The notes beneath the pieces were generated by a model, which searched no databases, was not told where the DNA came from, and worked only from the letters and a program-made list of their open reading frames with translations. Position numbers and translations under genes: made by a program. DNA of 23,880 nt from Clostridia bacterium. GTDB lineage: Bacteria; Bacillota; Clostridia; UBA1381. This document shows positions 1-6,068 of this stretch, one piece after another (position 1 is the first letter of the stretch; every line of letters starts with the position of its first letter). The stretch spans positions 1-23,880 of the forward strand of contig CAADSR010000160.1 in NCBI GenBank assembly GCA_900751685.1, read 5' to 3'.

Positions 1-577
1 AATTATAAATCATAGGCTTTTCTAAGGCCTCAACTCTTTTTTCCAATTCCTCTACTTTTCCCATATCAATATATTCTCCTTCTAATTTATTTTTGAAATT
101 TTCCCACTGCTCCGGGTGCTTAACAAATGGTTCCGGGCAATTTTTGTGGGTGACATCATAGTGCCGCACCACATGGTTTGCCGGAATATTGTATCGCTGC
201 ATCAATTGTCTTGTCAGCTCCGCCGCATTTTCTACAGTCTGATCTTTGAAATAACTGCCGCTGCTATCGAACCGGCTACATAATTCGATCCCGATACTGT
301 TGGCATTCCTGCATTCTTTATGATAATATGTACCGCTGGTTCCGCAATGCCAGGCCGTGTCGCCTACCGGCACGCTAGTATAGACTGAATTTTCGTCTAC
401 AAAAAAATGAGCTGATGCGCCTACCTTGTTATTGGCAAAATAATTTATGTTGTTTGCTGCCGTATCGCCGTTATTGCCTGTGTAATGGATCACTATGTAG
501 GCTGGTACATTGGTGCGGCCTTTCTTGTAATTCCCGCTATTTGGCGTTTTTCCTTGTTTAATCTCCACTTTTCTCAT
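1..577 (-). CDS. N-acetylmuramoyl-L-alanine amidase (phage endolysin), C-terminus cut by window edge
   Basis: I translated this open frame by hand; it runs off base 1, so only the first 192 residues are visible. It is an Amidase_2/PGRP-type zinc amidase, which cuts the MurNAc-L-Ala bond of peptidoglycan for host lysis. Visible family residues are H31 in the VIHYTG motif, E98 in the IGIEL motif, H139 in VVRHYDV and C147 in the KNCPEP motif; H31, H139 and C147 fit the zinc ligands. The catalytic domain ends near residue 165 and is followed by a short Glu/Lys-rich helix. The cell-wall binding part must lie beyond the window. The ATG overlaps the last 20 bases of the holin gene, which suggests translational coupling; the purines of the holin tail (GAAGGGA) can act as its ribosome binding site. 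A possible internal start at M172 is reported separately. Confidence 0.93.
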   Translation of the reverse strand, partial: MRKVEIKQGKTPNSGNYKKGRTNVPAYIVIHYTGNNGDTAANNINYFANNKVGASAHFFVDENSVYTSVPVGDTAWHCGTSGTYYHKECRNANSIGIELCSRFDSSGSYFKDQTVENAAELTRQLMQRYNIPANHVVRHYDVTHKNCPEPFVKHPEQWENFKNKLEGEYIDMGKVEELEKRVEALEKPMIYN

Positions 578-995
578 TCCCTTCATTTGTTTTTTTCAGC
601 AACACTTCCAGGCCGCTTCTAAGCCATGCCGGATATTTCACTCCCATAAGGCCGAGATTTTCCAGTATGGATAACGCTTCATTGATAATGAAAAATATCA
701 CAATCACATTACGACAGAACACCCCGTCATGCAGTATTAGTTCTAGCTGGGCCACTACCATGACCATGACCAAAATTCCTACTTTGCGAATCAATCCTTT
801 TAGGCCTGCCCGTGTCTCGACCGCCCCATTGTCCGTTTTCGTGCTATTTTTAAATCCCCCAGCCACTACTAATCCAGTAGCATAATCTACGGCCATAAAT
901 AATACTAGGGCTTGTAGGGCTGCGTCCCAGCCCCCCAGTAGCCAGCCTACCATTGCACTGATTGCAATTTTAATAAATATAATTACATTTTCCAT
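558..995 (-). CDS. Phage holin, TcdE/phi-Cp1-like (Phage_holin_4) family
   Basis: This 145-residue protein is a holin, which forms lesions in the cytoplasmic membrane to release or activate the endolysin. It has hydrophobic segments near residues 5-22, 28-48, 70-90 and 95-110. Family hallmarks are the VDYATG motif (residues 36-41), the GLKGLIRK segment that follows, and an IINEALSILEN motif leading into an amphipathic C-terminus (PAWLRSGLEVL). The C-terminal tail is charged, as is usual. An AGAAAGGA ribosome binding site precedes the ATG. A second Met at residue 15 is possible as a dual start, as reported for TcdE-type holins, but it lacks a clear binding site. The gene lies 13 bases after the fibre stop and overlaps the endolysin start, forming the lysis cassette. 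Confidence 0.92.
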   Translation of the reverse strand: MENVIIFIKIAISAMVGWLLGGWDAALQALVLFMAVDYATGLVVAGGFKNSTKTDNGAVETRAGLKGLIRKVGILVMVMVVAQLELILHDGVFCRNVIVIFFIINEALSILENLGLMGVKYPAWLRSGLEVLLKKTNEGNEKSGD

Positions 996-1008
996 ATTAA
1001 ATTCCTTT

Positions 1009-3228
1009 CTATTTCACGTAAACTCTGATATGATTTTCGTCAATCCGTTCCATTACATGGTAGCCGCTTTCTGCTGCCGTTGCAATTCCGCCGTTTGTCG
1101 GCTTACAAAATCCGTTTGCTTCGCAAGTCCCATCATCATGTACGACTAATTTCCCATGGGTGCCTAAAAAGTCATATTCTTTTCTCTGTTCCCGTGGGAT
1201 ATACGCTTCATCTGGATTATAATCGGGATTTAGGATCAGTTCGTCAGCTTCGTATGCCTGCTGGATCACATTTCCATCCTCGTCCTTAATTTCGGGATAT
1301 GATACTCGCTCCCTTAAATATCGTCCATATATATCCCGCAAATATTTCCCGCACCATTCATCCGCATAATTATCTCCAATAATTGCAGGATTCCCAGATA
1401 TGATTCCTACTCTTGCCATATCGTCTCCATCCTGCGATAGTCTGATTTTATCCCCGTCCATTGTGGCAAAATATCCAGTTCGGTCTTGCGCCTCTGGATT
1501 TCCGTCCATCCATTCCCACAATTCCGCATAGTCTGCGCCTGTAGCATTAATCGTTGTTTTTGCATATACATTGCCATCATTATCAACCCTCATAGCGTTA
1601 GATCTGTTTGCCTCATTAGTTCCGCATCCAACGGTAAGCAAACTTCCGCCTGCGGTATTTCCGTTTTGAGGGCTGATATTGTATCTTCCTACAATGAAAT
1701 TATAGGCATTTGCGACAAGATACTCCCCACTGCAGAACGAGTTATTTCCATCTTCATTTATGATATTGTTGCCTCCGGCAATAATCGCAGAATTTGTTCC
1801 CCATACAATATTATTTTGCCCTCCTAGAATCGCACCATTTACTGATTTCCATGCAACGCTGTTTTGATAACCGCCAAACGCACACGAACGTTCGCCATTA
1901 GCGGACACGCTTAATCCTCCAGCGGCATTGTTGCCGCGACTGGAGTCACCAGCAGTGCAATTTTCTCCGAATAGTACACCGCTATTTTTCCCCCTTGAAC
2001 GTCCACTGGATCCAAACGCTACTTGGTTTTCACCAAATGTCCAGTTGTTTTCGCCGACTGATAACGTTCTTTCCGAATACCCTTTTCTTGATCCGATTGT
2101 GATGTGCGATGGTATAATATCGCCAGTCGGGGAGTCGTTATTTTTAGTAATATTTGCGCTGCCTCCTGCGCCTTGCGTTTTCCAATCGTCCAAAATAATG
2201 TAGGCTGTTCCATCCGCTCCGGCACCCCCCTGTTCTTCATCCCACGTTAGCGGCTGCGCTATTACAGCTATATAGTTATGGCCTACTTTGAATGATTCGC
2301 CCGAAATTAAATTTAGATAATTGGAATAATATCCTACATTAATTGATAGGCTGGCCGTCTCCGCTTCATCCGCTCCGCTTTCTGATTTTATGGATGATAG
2401 ATTGAATCGTATAATATCCCCCGTCTGTAAAATCCCTCGTTCATCTAGGTTGTACTGGTTTTCCGGCTCTGCCCAGTCCGGGTCGATTTGCTTATTGAAT
2501 ATCACATTACCAAAATCATGACAGAATACGCCTGATAAATCGTCTATTGTCCGGCTTGCCGCTGCATTCCAGCTCTCCACGCTACGTCTTTCGATTTCGT
2601 CCAGTACTTCTTTGTTCCAGTGCGGGATCTGGTCTACCAGTGCCTGCGTTAATCCGTCCAACAAATTTTTATTGGTGTGGGCGTGTGAGTTATTTAATAC
2701 GTCCCCTGTGATGGAATCCAGCTCTGTTTTATTAGGGTGTATGTGCAATCCATCCTTCAACTCATCCGACAACTTATTTTTGGTTACACTCCCATCGGGA
2801 TGATCTAATACCACGGCGTTCTTGTGCGCATTGTCCGCGTTTTCCCTGGCCGTTTTTTCATTGTTTATACTTGTTTGTAGTGCCTTATCAGAAATCTGCC
2901 TGAAATTGGCTTCGCTTGTAATATTATTTTGCAGTGTTGCGTCTGCTTCTTGCCTATTCGTTTTTTCCGTGTTGATACTAGACAATAAGGCATCATCATT
3001 GGCACTTCTCATACTGGCTTCTTTATCTATGTTGCTTTGCAATGTTTTATCTGCATTTCCTCTGGCAGTCGCTTCCTTGTCAATATTCTGTTGCAATGTA
3101 GTGTCTGCACTTTTCCGGGCAGATGTTTCATTATTTACGTCCGTCTGCACCTGTTGGAAGAGTGTCTTGATCTGCTTCCACCAGTCTTTTAGCTTTGTTT
3201 TTCCGTTAAAATTCAAATTTAAATTCAT
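1009..3228 (-). CDS. Trimeric tail fibre/spike with coiled-coil stalk, HxH sites, YadA-like head repeats and Peptidase_G2 self-cleaving domain
   Basis: The 739-residue protein is the likely receptor-binding fibre. In order: residues 1-30, attachment region; 32-139, six 18-residue repeats predicted to form a straight trimeric coiled coil; 160-190, two H-x-H motifs (H162/H164 and H182/H184) beside NKTELD and NKNLLD; 235-355, a beta-rich domain; about 376-545, Gly/Asn-rich short repeats resembling YadA-type trimeric head repeats; and 563-739, a Peptidase_G2 domain beginning GADYAELWEW. Peptidase_G2 is known from Bacillus phage appendage proteins as an intramolecular chaperone that cleaves itself off after trimer folding. 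The ribosome binding site is AAAGGAAAA before ATG. The gene is separated from the tail-tip gene by about 5 kb of accessory genes. Receptor specificity cannot be read from the sequence. Confidence 0.88.
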   Translation of the reverse strand: MNLNLNFNGKTKLKDWWKQIKTLFQQVQTDVNNETSARKSADTTLQQNIDKEATARGNADKTLQSNIDKEASMRSANDDALLSSINTEKTNRQEADATLQNNITSEANFRQISDKALQTSINNEKTARENADNAHKNAVVLDHPDGSVTKNKLSDELKDGLHIHPNKTELDSITGDVLNNSHAHTNKNLLDGLTQALVDQIPHWNKEVLDEIERRSVESWNAAASRTIDDLSGVFCHDFGNVIFNKQIDPDWAEPENQYNLDERGILQTGDIIRFNLSSIKSESGADEAETASLSINVGYYSNYLNLISGESFKVGHNYIAVIAQPLTWDEEQGGAGADGTAYIILDDWKTQGAGGSANITKNNDSPTGDIIPSHITIGSRKGYSERTLSVGENNWTFGENQVAFGSSGRSRGKNSGVLFGENCTAGDSSRGNNAAGGLSVSANGERSCAFGGYQNSVAWKSVNGAILGGQNNIVWGTNSAIIAGGNNIINEDGNNSFCSGEYLVANAYNFIVGRYNISPQNGNTAGGSLLTVGCGTNEANRSNAMRVDNDGNVYAKTTINATGADYAELWEWMDGNPEAQDRTGYFATMDGDKIRLSQDGDDMARVGIISGNPAIIGDNYADEWCGKYLRDIYGRYLRERVSYPEIKDEDGNVIQQAYEADELILNPDYNPDEAYIPREQRKEYDFLGTHGKLVVHDDGTCEANGFCKPTNGGIATAAESGYHVMERIDENHIRVYVK
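2812..3135 (-). repeat. Six tandem 54-bp (18-residue) coiled-coil repeats in the fibre gene
   Basis: Residues 32-139 of the fibre divide into consecutive 18-residue units with the pattern E-x-x-x-R-x-x-A/S-D-x-x-L-Q-x-x-I. The first five units end in Ile at residues 49, 67, 85, 103 and 121; the sixth is divergent. Eighteen residues make exactly five turns at 3.6 residues per turn, which fits an almost untwisted stalk. The DNA copies have diverged but keep the frame, so unit gain or loss would change stalk length without a frameshift. Confidence 0.75.
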
Positions 3229-3261
3229 TATGATTTTCCTTTCTTTAATAAAAATTGTAAT

Positions 3262-3282
3262 AAAAAAACACGCTCCGGCGTG
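3262..3282 (-). terminator. Intrinsic terminator or attenuator upstream of the fibre gene
   Basis: On the minus strand CACGC (3282-3278), loop CGGA, GCGTG (3273-3269) form a 5-bp GC-rich stem followed at once by seven T (3268-3262). The hairpin starts on the base after the stop codon of a 7-codon open frame. It lies 34 bases before the fibre start codon, so it would limit transcription into fibre, holin and endolysin unless it is overridden. Confidence 0.7.
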
Positions 3283-3320
3283 CTATGGTGGGATCCCATA
3301 TTTCATTGTTTGTCTCCTTT
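3283..3320 (-). promoter_or_regulatory. Putative leader peptide MKYGIPP with its ribosome binding site
   Basis: A strong ribosome binding site AAAGGAG (3320-3314) lies seven bases before ATG (3306-3304). The frame reads MKYGIPP and stops at TAG (3285-3283), directly abutting the terminator stem at 3282. Pro-Pro followed by a stop codon is a sequence that ribosomes translate or terminate slowly. A ribosome held there would cover the 5' arm of the hairpin and favour read-through. I see the open frame, the binding site and the hairpin; regulation is inferred. No similar peptide is known to me for certain, and so short a frame could occur by chance. Confidence 0.4.
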
Positions 3321-3329
3321 CGGCCATAC

Positions 3330-3358
3330 AAAAAGCACACCTATAATAGATGTGCTTT
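3330..3358 (-). terminator. Intrinsic terminator ending the accessory (antirepressor) operon
   Basis: The arms AAAGCACA (3358-3351) and TGTGCTTT (3339-3332) flank a loop that can pair further through G-T pairs. On the minus strand the stem runs into a five-T stretch (3334-3330). It lies 22 bases past the stop codon of the 72-residue accessory gene, the expected place for an operon end. Confidence 0.75.
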
Positions 3359-3380
3359 GTTCGGTATTATATTTTATAGT

Positions 3381-3599
3381 CTACGCTGCTTCGACTTCTC
3401 TTGCATATGCTTTCAAGGTTAATTCACCCATCTTACTATCAAAGTCACGCAATAGCTTTGTAAATAAATTTAACGTATCAGCATAGGTCTTTGTATCGTG
3501 ATTTCCTGATTCTACAGCCTCCGCCAAGGTTGCGCTAAACCCGAGCAACATTTCAGTATAATCTTTTAAATCTTCAATGTCCGATCTCAAATTATTCAT
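3381..3599 (-). CDS. Small helical protein of unknown function, last gene of the accessory operon
   Basis: The 72-residue product is not a family I recognise. It is predicted to be almost wholly alpha-helical, with an N-terminal acidic amphipathic segment (residues 4-30) and a second helix about 38-70 that ends in alternating charges. It has no cysteine, signal peptide or membrane segment. A strong ribosome binding site (AAGGGGG) lies eight bases before the ATG, and the gene starts 12 bases after the preceding stop, so it is the terminal member of the operon beginning at the Cro-like gene. A terminator follows. Size and position fit a moron gene product such as an anti-defence or regulatory peptide, but nothing in the sequence shows a specific function. 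Confidence 0.7.
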   Translation of the reverse strand: MNNLRSDIEDLKDYTEMLLGFSATLAEAVESGNHDTKTYADTLNLFTKLLRDFDSKMGELTLKAYAREVEAA

Positions 3600-3611
3600 A
3601 ATAAAGCCCCC

Positions 3612-4082
3612 TTAACAATAGTCCATACGGTGTTCAAGATAATTTTTAACGTCCGGATGGTCACGGTCGATATGTATGTAAGCGATATTTTCAAGTTCTT
3701 TCTCCAATTCCTCCATATCACTATCGCTGTCTAAATTATATACCTGTTCATAATCTTCAAGAATAGAACCATCTATATCTTTGTTCACACAATGCATCTT
3801 ACAGTATGTATTTCTATCTTCTTGAAAACTTGATAACTTTACTTTAATATTAGCAGCTTCACAGCTCTCTTCTTCAACAGTTCCGTTCAAATATTCCCAA
3901 AAGTGGTCAACTAGAATATATCTCACAAAATACTGTTTATTCTCCTGCAAGAGTTCCGTTGCCATTATATTTATTAAATCTTCGACAGTTCTGTTAGTAT
4001 TTTCAGCTAAAAGCTTTAAATCCTCATAAACTTTTTCATCAAAACTTATTTCCTTCTTTTCTGTAACTTTCGTTCTTAACAT
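3612..4082 (-). CDS. Putative ribbon-helix-helix protein with acidic C-terminal region
   Basis: I place the start at 4082, where AAGGAG lies eight bases before ATG. The longer frame to 4196 overlaps the upstream gene and has no binding site. In the 156-residue product, residues 8-50 (a short strand around KKEISFDEK, a helix, a turn NRT, then a second helix ending ATELLQEN) fit a ribbon-helix-helix DNA-binding fold. Residues 50-70 are aromatic-rich and residues 100-150 strongly acidic (a DSDSDMEELEKELE stretch). Cysteines at 74, 94, 98 and 156 show no obvious zinc pattern. It could be a regulator of this operon or a DNA-mimic-like protein. The fold assignment is by eye and the function unknown. 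Confidence 0.65.
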   Translation of the reverse strand: MLRTKVTEKKEISFDEKVYEDLKLLAENTNRTVEDLINIMATELLQENKQYFVRYILVDHFWEYLNGTVEEESCEAANIKVKLSSFQEDRNTYCKMHCVNKDIDGSILEDYEQVYNLDSDSDMEELEKELENIAYIHIDRDHPDVKNYLEHRMDYC

Positions 4083-4173
4083 TTTAATAACTCCTTCTTC
4101 AATCTTATTTTTAATTTCATTACCAAATAACTGATAAGTTTTCATTATAGTGTTGCAGGCCTTTTTAATCTTT

Positions 4174-4929
4174 TTAAGCTGTTTTGGCCTGTTCAAGCAA
4201 CAGTTTAAAAATTTCTATTGCATTCTCATAATACCTAAAAGATGGCACTTCTTTATTATGGTTAGGCACTTTATCCTTAAACCACTTTCCATATACTTCA
4301 GTCTTCATACCATTTGCCTCGGATAGTTTACCGATTCTTTGCTTATTTGTGCCAAGGATATTTGCAATATCCGTTGCGGAATATGTCTTTTCAGGTAATT
4401 CGGGTAACGGAAGTATGTGTTCGCCAGTCAATTCCTTTGTCGCGTATGACTGTAATATCTGTTTATATGTACCGTTATATTGGTCGGCAAGTTTTGTAAG
4501 TATCTGCGCCTTTCTTATTTTAGCGTTTTCAGCTCTTGTCTGCGTCATAAGCTTTTGATATTCAGTCATGCCGACAAGCTTTGTTTCACCTTTACGTAAG
4601 GATTTCAATAATTTTCTTATCCAGGCTCTAAACTCTTTTGCCTTTTCTGTTTTTGCAAGCATTGTAATTTCATATATACCATCTTCAGTAAATATGCGAG
4701 TATTATACCTCTTTCCATCAGTAGCCGACAATTTGTCGGTAACTGAAAATTCTTTATCTTTTAAATAAGAATTTCTTTCAATCATCTTTTCAATACTCCT
4801 TCTATCAGAATATCCCAAACAGTCTGATAATTGGCTTATTGTCATAAACATATCTTTATCATTTGCGTATACATCACATTGGATATCTCCGAATTGTGAT
4901 GATTTAATAATTTGTAGTTCACTTCCCAT
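4174..4929 (-). CDS. BRO-family phage antirepressor with C-terminal DNA-binding domain
   Basis: The start at 4929 is chosen because AGGAGAAG lies seven bases upstream; the frame extends to 4989 without a binding site. The 251-residue product has an N-terminal BRO-N domain (about residues 15-115, with the KRYNTRIFTEDGIYEI core and the KAKEFRAWIRK segment) and a C-terminal domain (about 180-251) whose YSATDIANILG segment looks like a helix-turn-helix. A Lys/Arg-rich helical linker joins them. Proteins of this build act in phages as antirepressors or DNA-binding regulators. It is the second BRO-type gene in the operon, after the one at 5076-5615, and is separated from it by a 146-base leader with hairpins. 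Its likely partner is the XRE repressor at 6069-6611, by context only. Confidence 0.82.
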   Translation of the reverse strand: MGSELQIIKSSQFGDIQCDVYANDKDMFMTISQLSDCLGYSDRRSIEKMIERNSYLKDKEFSVTDKLSATDGKRYNTRIFTEDGIYEITMLAKTEKAKEFRAWIRKLLKSLRKGETKLVGMTEYQKLMTQTRAENAKIRKAQILTKLADQYNGTYKQILQSYATKELTGEHILPLPELPEKTYSATDIANILGTNKQRIGKLSEANGMKTEVYGKWFKDKVPNHNKEVPSFRYYENAIEIFKLLLEQAKTA

Positions 4930-5017
4930 AATTAAACTTCTCCTTTTGTTCAATTCTTGACAGAGAATTTTATCTATGCTATAATCCAATATAGATAGAT
5001 TTTTCTGTCTTTTATAT

Positions 5018-5033
5018 ATTACTTTAGAGTAAT
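5018..5033. repeat. Palindrome ATTACT-TTAG-AGTAAT
   Basis: Perfect 6-bp arms surround a 4-base centre, about 90 bases upstream of the second BRO gene. It overlaps one arm of the larger hairpin at 5027-5070, so the two structures exclude each other in RNA. It may be an operator or an RNA element; no binding protein is shown. Confidence 0.45.
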
Positions 5034-5077
5034 TTGTTTATTAATCTTTGATGGGATTAACAAATTGCTCTTTTTTT
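5027..5077 (+). terminator. Terminator-like hairpin on the plus strand between the two BRO genes
   Basis: On the plus strand GAGTAATTTGTT (5027-5038) pairs with AACAAATTGCTC (5059-5070) through one T-G wobble. An inner arm (AATC with GATT) extends the stem across a small bulge, and seven T follow (5071-5077). It would stop rightward transcription running antisense to the accessory operon. No plus-strand gene is visible upstream, so its role is unclear; on the minus strand it would be a hairpin in the leader of the second BRO gene. Confidence 0.5.
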
Positions 5078-5615
5078 ATCCATACACCGCTGTTATTGTA
5101 AGCTGTGGGTGTGGATTTGGTCTAACAAAACCATCTGGTAGCATGATTCCGAATTGTTCACTCACACTTTTTACTATATTCGCCATTACTTCGGGTGAGA
5201 GTCCTTGTTCTTTCATTCGCCTTTCGTAAATCCGTAAAATGTTAGCTACTTCTCCGACGGATGTAGCTTTAGGTTTATATGTATCTAATTCATATTTACC
5301 TGTTTGGCGTATAGTTGGTAACACTTCATCAAACACCCAAAGTTCAAATTGTTCTGCTTCCTTTTTCTTACTGTGAGTAATAAGTCTATAAAGATTACCT
5401 TCACTGATAAATTTAATTTTTTGTACTCCACCATCTGTAAGGGCCTCGCGAAATGCGACCCCCTCTATTTTACAATGCTTTGACAACGCATCATATGGGT
5501 TCGCATATCCTAATGATTTTGCCACATCATTTCCGCAAAACATGATTTTACCGTTTTCTTCAATTGTCCTAATTTCTCCAAAAACCTCATTTTTAAAGGT
5601 TTGTAGACTTTTCAT
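5076..5615 (-). CDS. BRO-N domain phage antirepressor (first of two)
   Basis: The start at 5615 follows GGAGG by nine bases. The frame to 5654 would overlap the Cro-like gene. The product is 179 residues. Residues 5-105 are a BRO-N domain (CGNDVAKSLGYANPYDALSKHC, then FISEGNLYRLI and a conserved WVFDEVLPTIRQTG segment). The remaining 70 residues form a helical tail ending in a Pro-rich stretch, without a recognisable KilAC domain, so it is shorter than classic Ant proteins. BRO-N proteins bind DNA or repressors and in temperate phages often relieve repression. The gene follows the Cro-like gene by 17 bases and is clearly co-transcribed with it. Its position in the leftward operon opposite a protease-less repressor supports an antirepressor role. 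Confidence 0.85.
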   Translation of the reverse strand: MKSLQTFKNEVFGEIRTIEENGKIMFCGNDVAKSLGYANPYDALSKHCKIEGVAFREALTDGGVQKIKFISEGNLYRLITHSKKKEAEQFELWVFDEVLPTIRQTGKYELDTYKPKATSVGEVANILRIYERRMKEQGLSPEVMANIVKSVSEQFGIMLPDGFVRPNPHPQLTITAVYG

Positions 5616-5632
5616 TTTTAATTTCCTCCTTC

Positions 5633-5842
5633 CTACGCTGTAAAGTTTCTGCAATCAGATAAGCCTAACAGATAATCCGAAGAACATTTAAATATCTTTG
5701 TCATTTCAGCTAACTTGCATGACGGGATTTTTTCATTTACAATCCACGTATAATACGTTTTTCTTGTAACCCCTAGTTTCTCTACCAGCTGTTCTTGTGA
5801 CAAATTCTGACGCACTCTTTCCGATTCTACATTAAAATACAT
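5633..5842 (-). CDS. Cro-like XRE-family transcriptional regulator
   Basis: The 69-residue protein is essentially one HTH_3 (XRE) domain: helix 1 around ESERVRQNLS, helix-turn-helix from SQEQLVEKLGVTRKTYYTW, and a final helix with KIFKCSSDYLLGLSD, a typical XRE ending. There is no effector or protease domain, as in Cro-type proteins. The ribosome binding site GGAGGTGAG is six bases from the ATG. The gene is first in the leftward operon, expressed from the promoter at 5911-5939, and faces the larger XRE protein on the other strand, the usual layout of a phage repressor/Cro switch. It probably represses one or both divergent promoters. Confidence 0.88.
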   Translation of the reverse strand: MYFNVESERVRQNLSQEQLVEKLGVTRKTYYTWIVNEKIPSCKLAEMTKIFKCSSDYLLGLSDCRNFTA

Positions 5843-5860
5843 TCCAAACTCACCTCCATT

Positions 5861-5930
5861 CCATTTTTGAGTTTTTCTATTTTTTAAAACCCGTTTTTGA
5901 GTACAATATGATTATAGCACTATATTCGAG
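5861..5930. repeat. Three phased operator-like repeats (T-GAG core) in the switch region
   Basis: CCATTTTTGAGTTT (5861-5874), CCGTTTTTGAGTAC (5891-5904) and ATTCGAGTA (5924-5932) share a T-x-GAGT core, with the GAG at 5869, 5899 and 5928. The spacing is 30 and 29 bases, about three helical turns. The third lies inside the leftward promoter spacer and the other two lie downstream of its -10 box. They are candidate binding sites for the Cro-like or XRE protein. Confidence 0.5.
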
Positions 5931-5939
5931 TATTTGCAA
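5911..5939 (-). promoter_or_regulatory. Leftward promoter of the Cro-like/antirepressor operon
   Basis: On the minus strand TTGCAA (5939-5934) and TATAAT (5916-5911) are 17 bases apart, with an extended -10 TGC just before TATAAT. This is a near-consensus vegetative sigma promoter and the best leftward promoter in the intergenic region. Transcription would start about 60 bases before the Cro-like ATG. A copy of the T-GAG repeat lies in its spacer. Confidence 0.75.
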
Positions 5940-5978
5940 TATCAAATTACGCAAAATGTTGACTAAATATATTGATTA

Positions 5979-6003
5979 ACTTTTGTATGCTTTTTACAAA
6001 AGT
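5979..6003. repeat. Perfect 9-bp inverted repeat ACTTTTGTA/TACAAAAGT
   Basis: Arms at 5979-5987 and 5995-6003 are separated by seven bases, just upstream of the rightward -35 box. It is unlike the T-GAG repeats nearer the leftward promoter, which suggests that a different protein binds each set. It is a candidate operator for the XRE repressor. Confidence 0.55.
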
Positions 6004-6015
6004 GCGTATTAGCCA

Positions 6016-6043
6016 TTGCATAGTTTCTCATTTCGTGTATAAT
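6016..6043 (+). promoter_or_regulatory. Rightward promoter of the XRE repressor gene
   Basis: TTGCAT (6016-6021) and TATAAT (6038-6043) are 16 bases apart. The predicted start point lies only a few bases before the ribosome binding site AAAGGGGGTG (6052-6061), giving a very short leader to the ATG at 6069. Confidence 0.72.
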
Positions 6044-6068
6044 GTATTTAGAAAGGGGGTGTAACATA

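Noticed and set aside
2822..3346. Open frame of 174 codons on the plus strand opposite the fibre stalk
   Set aside because: It is the antisense shadow of the 54-bp coiled-coil repeats, with low-complexity Leu/Ser/Ala sequence, no ribosome binding site and no family resemblance.
3330..3358. Inverted repeat considered as an attachment or recombination site
   Set aside because: The T tract and its position after an operon end fit an intrinsic terminator; there is no integrase or duplicated core in the window.
3366..3371. TATAAT on the minus strand near the end of the small helical gene, as a promoter for the fibre
   Set aside because: The -35 position does not resemble TTGACA and the transcript would have to pass two terminator hairpins, so I did not call it.
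4144..4149. TATAAT on the minus strand upstream of the ribbon-helix-helix gene
   Set aside because: No acceptable -35 box at 16-18 bases; the gene is adequately explained as part of the leftward operon.
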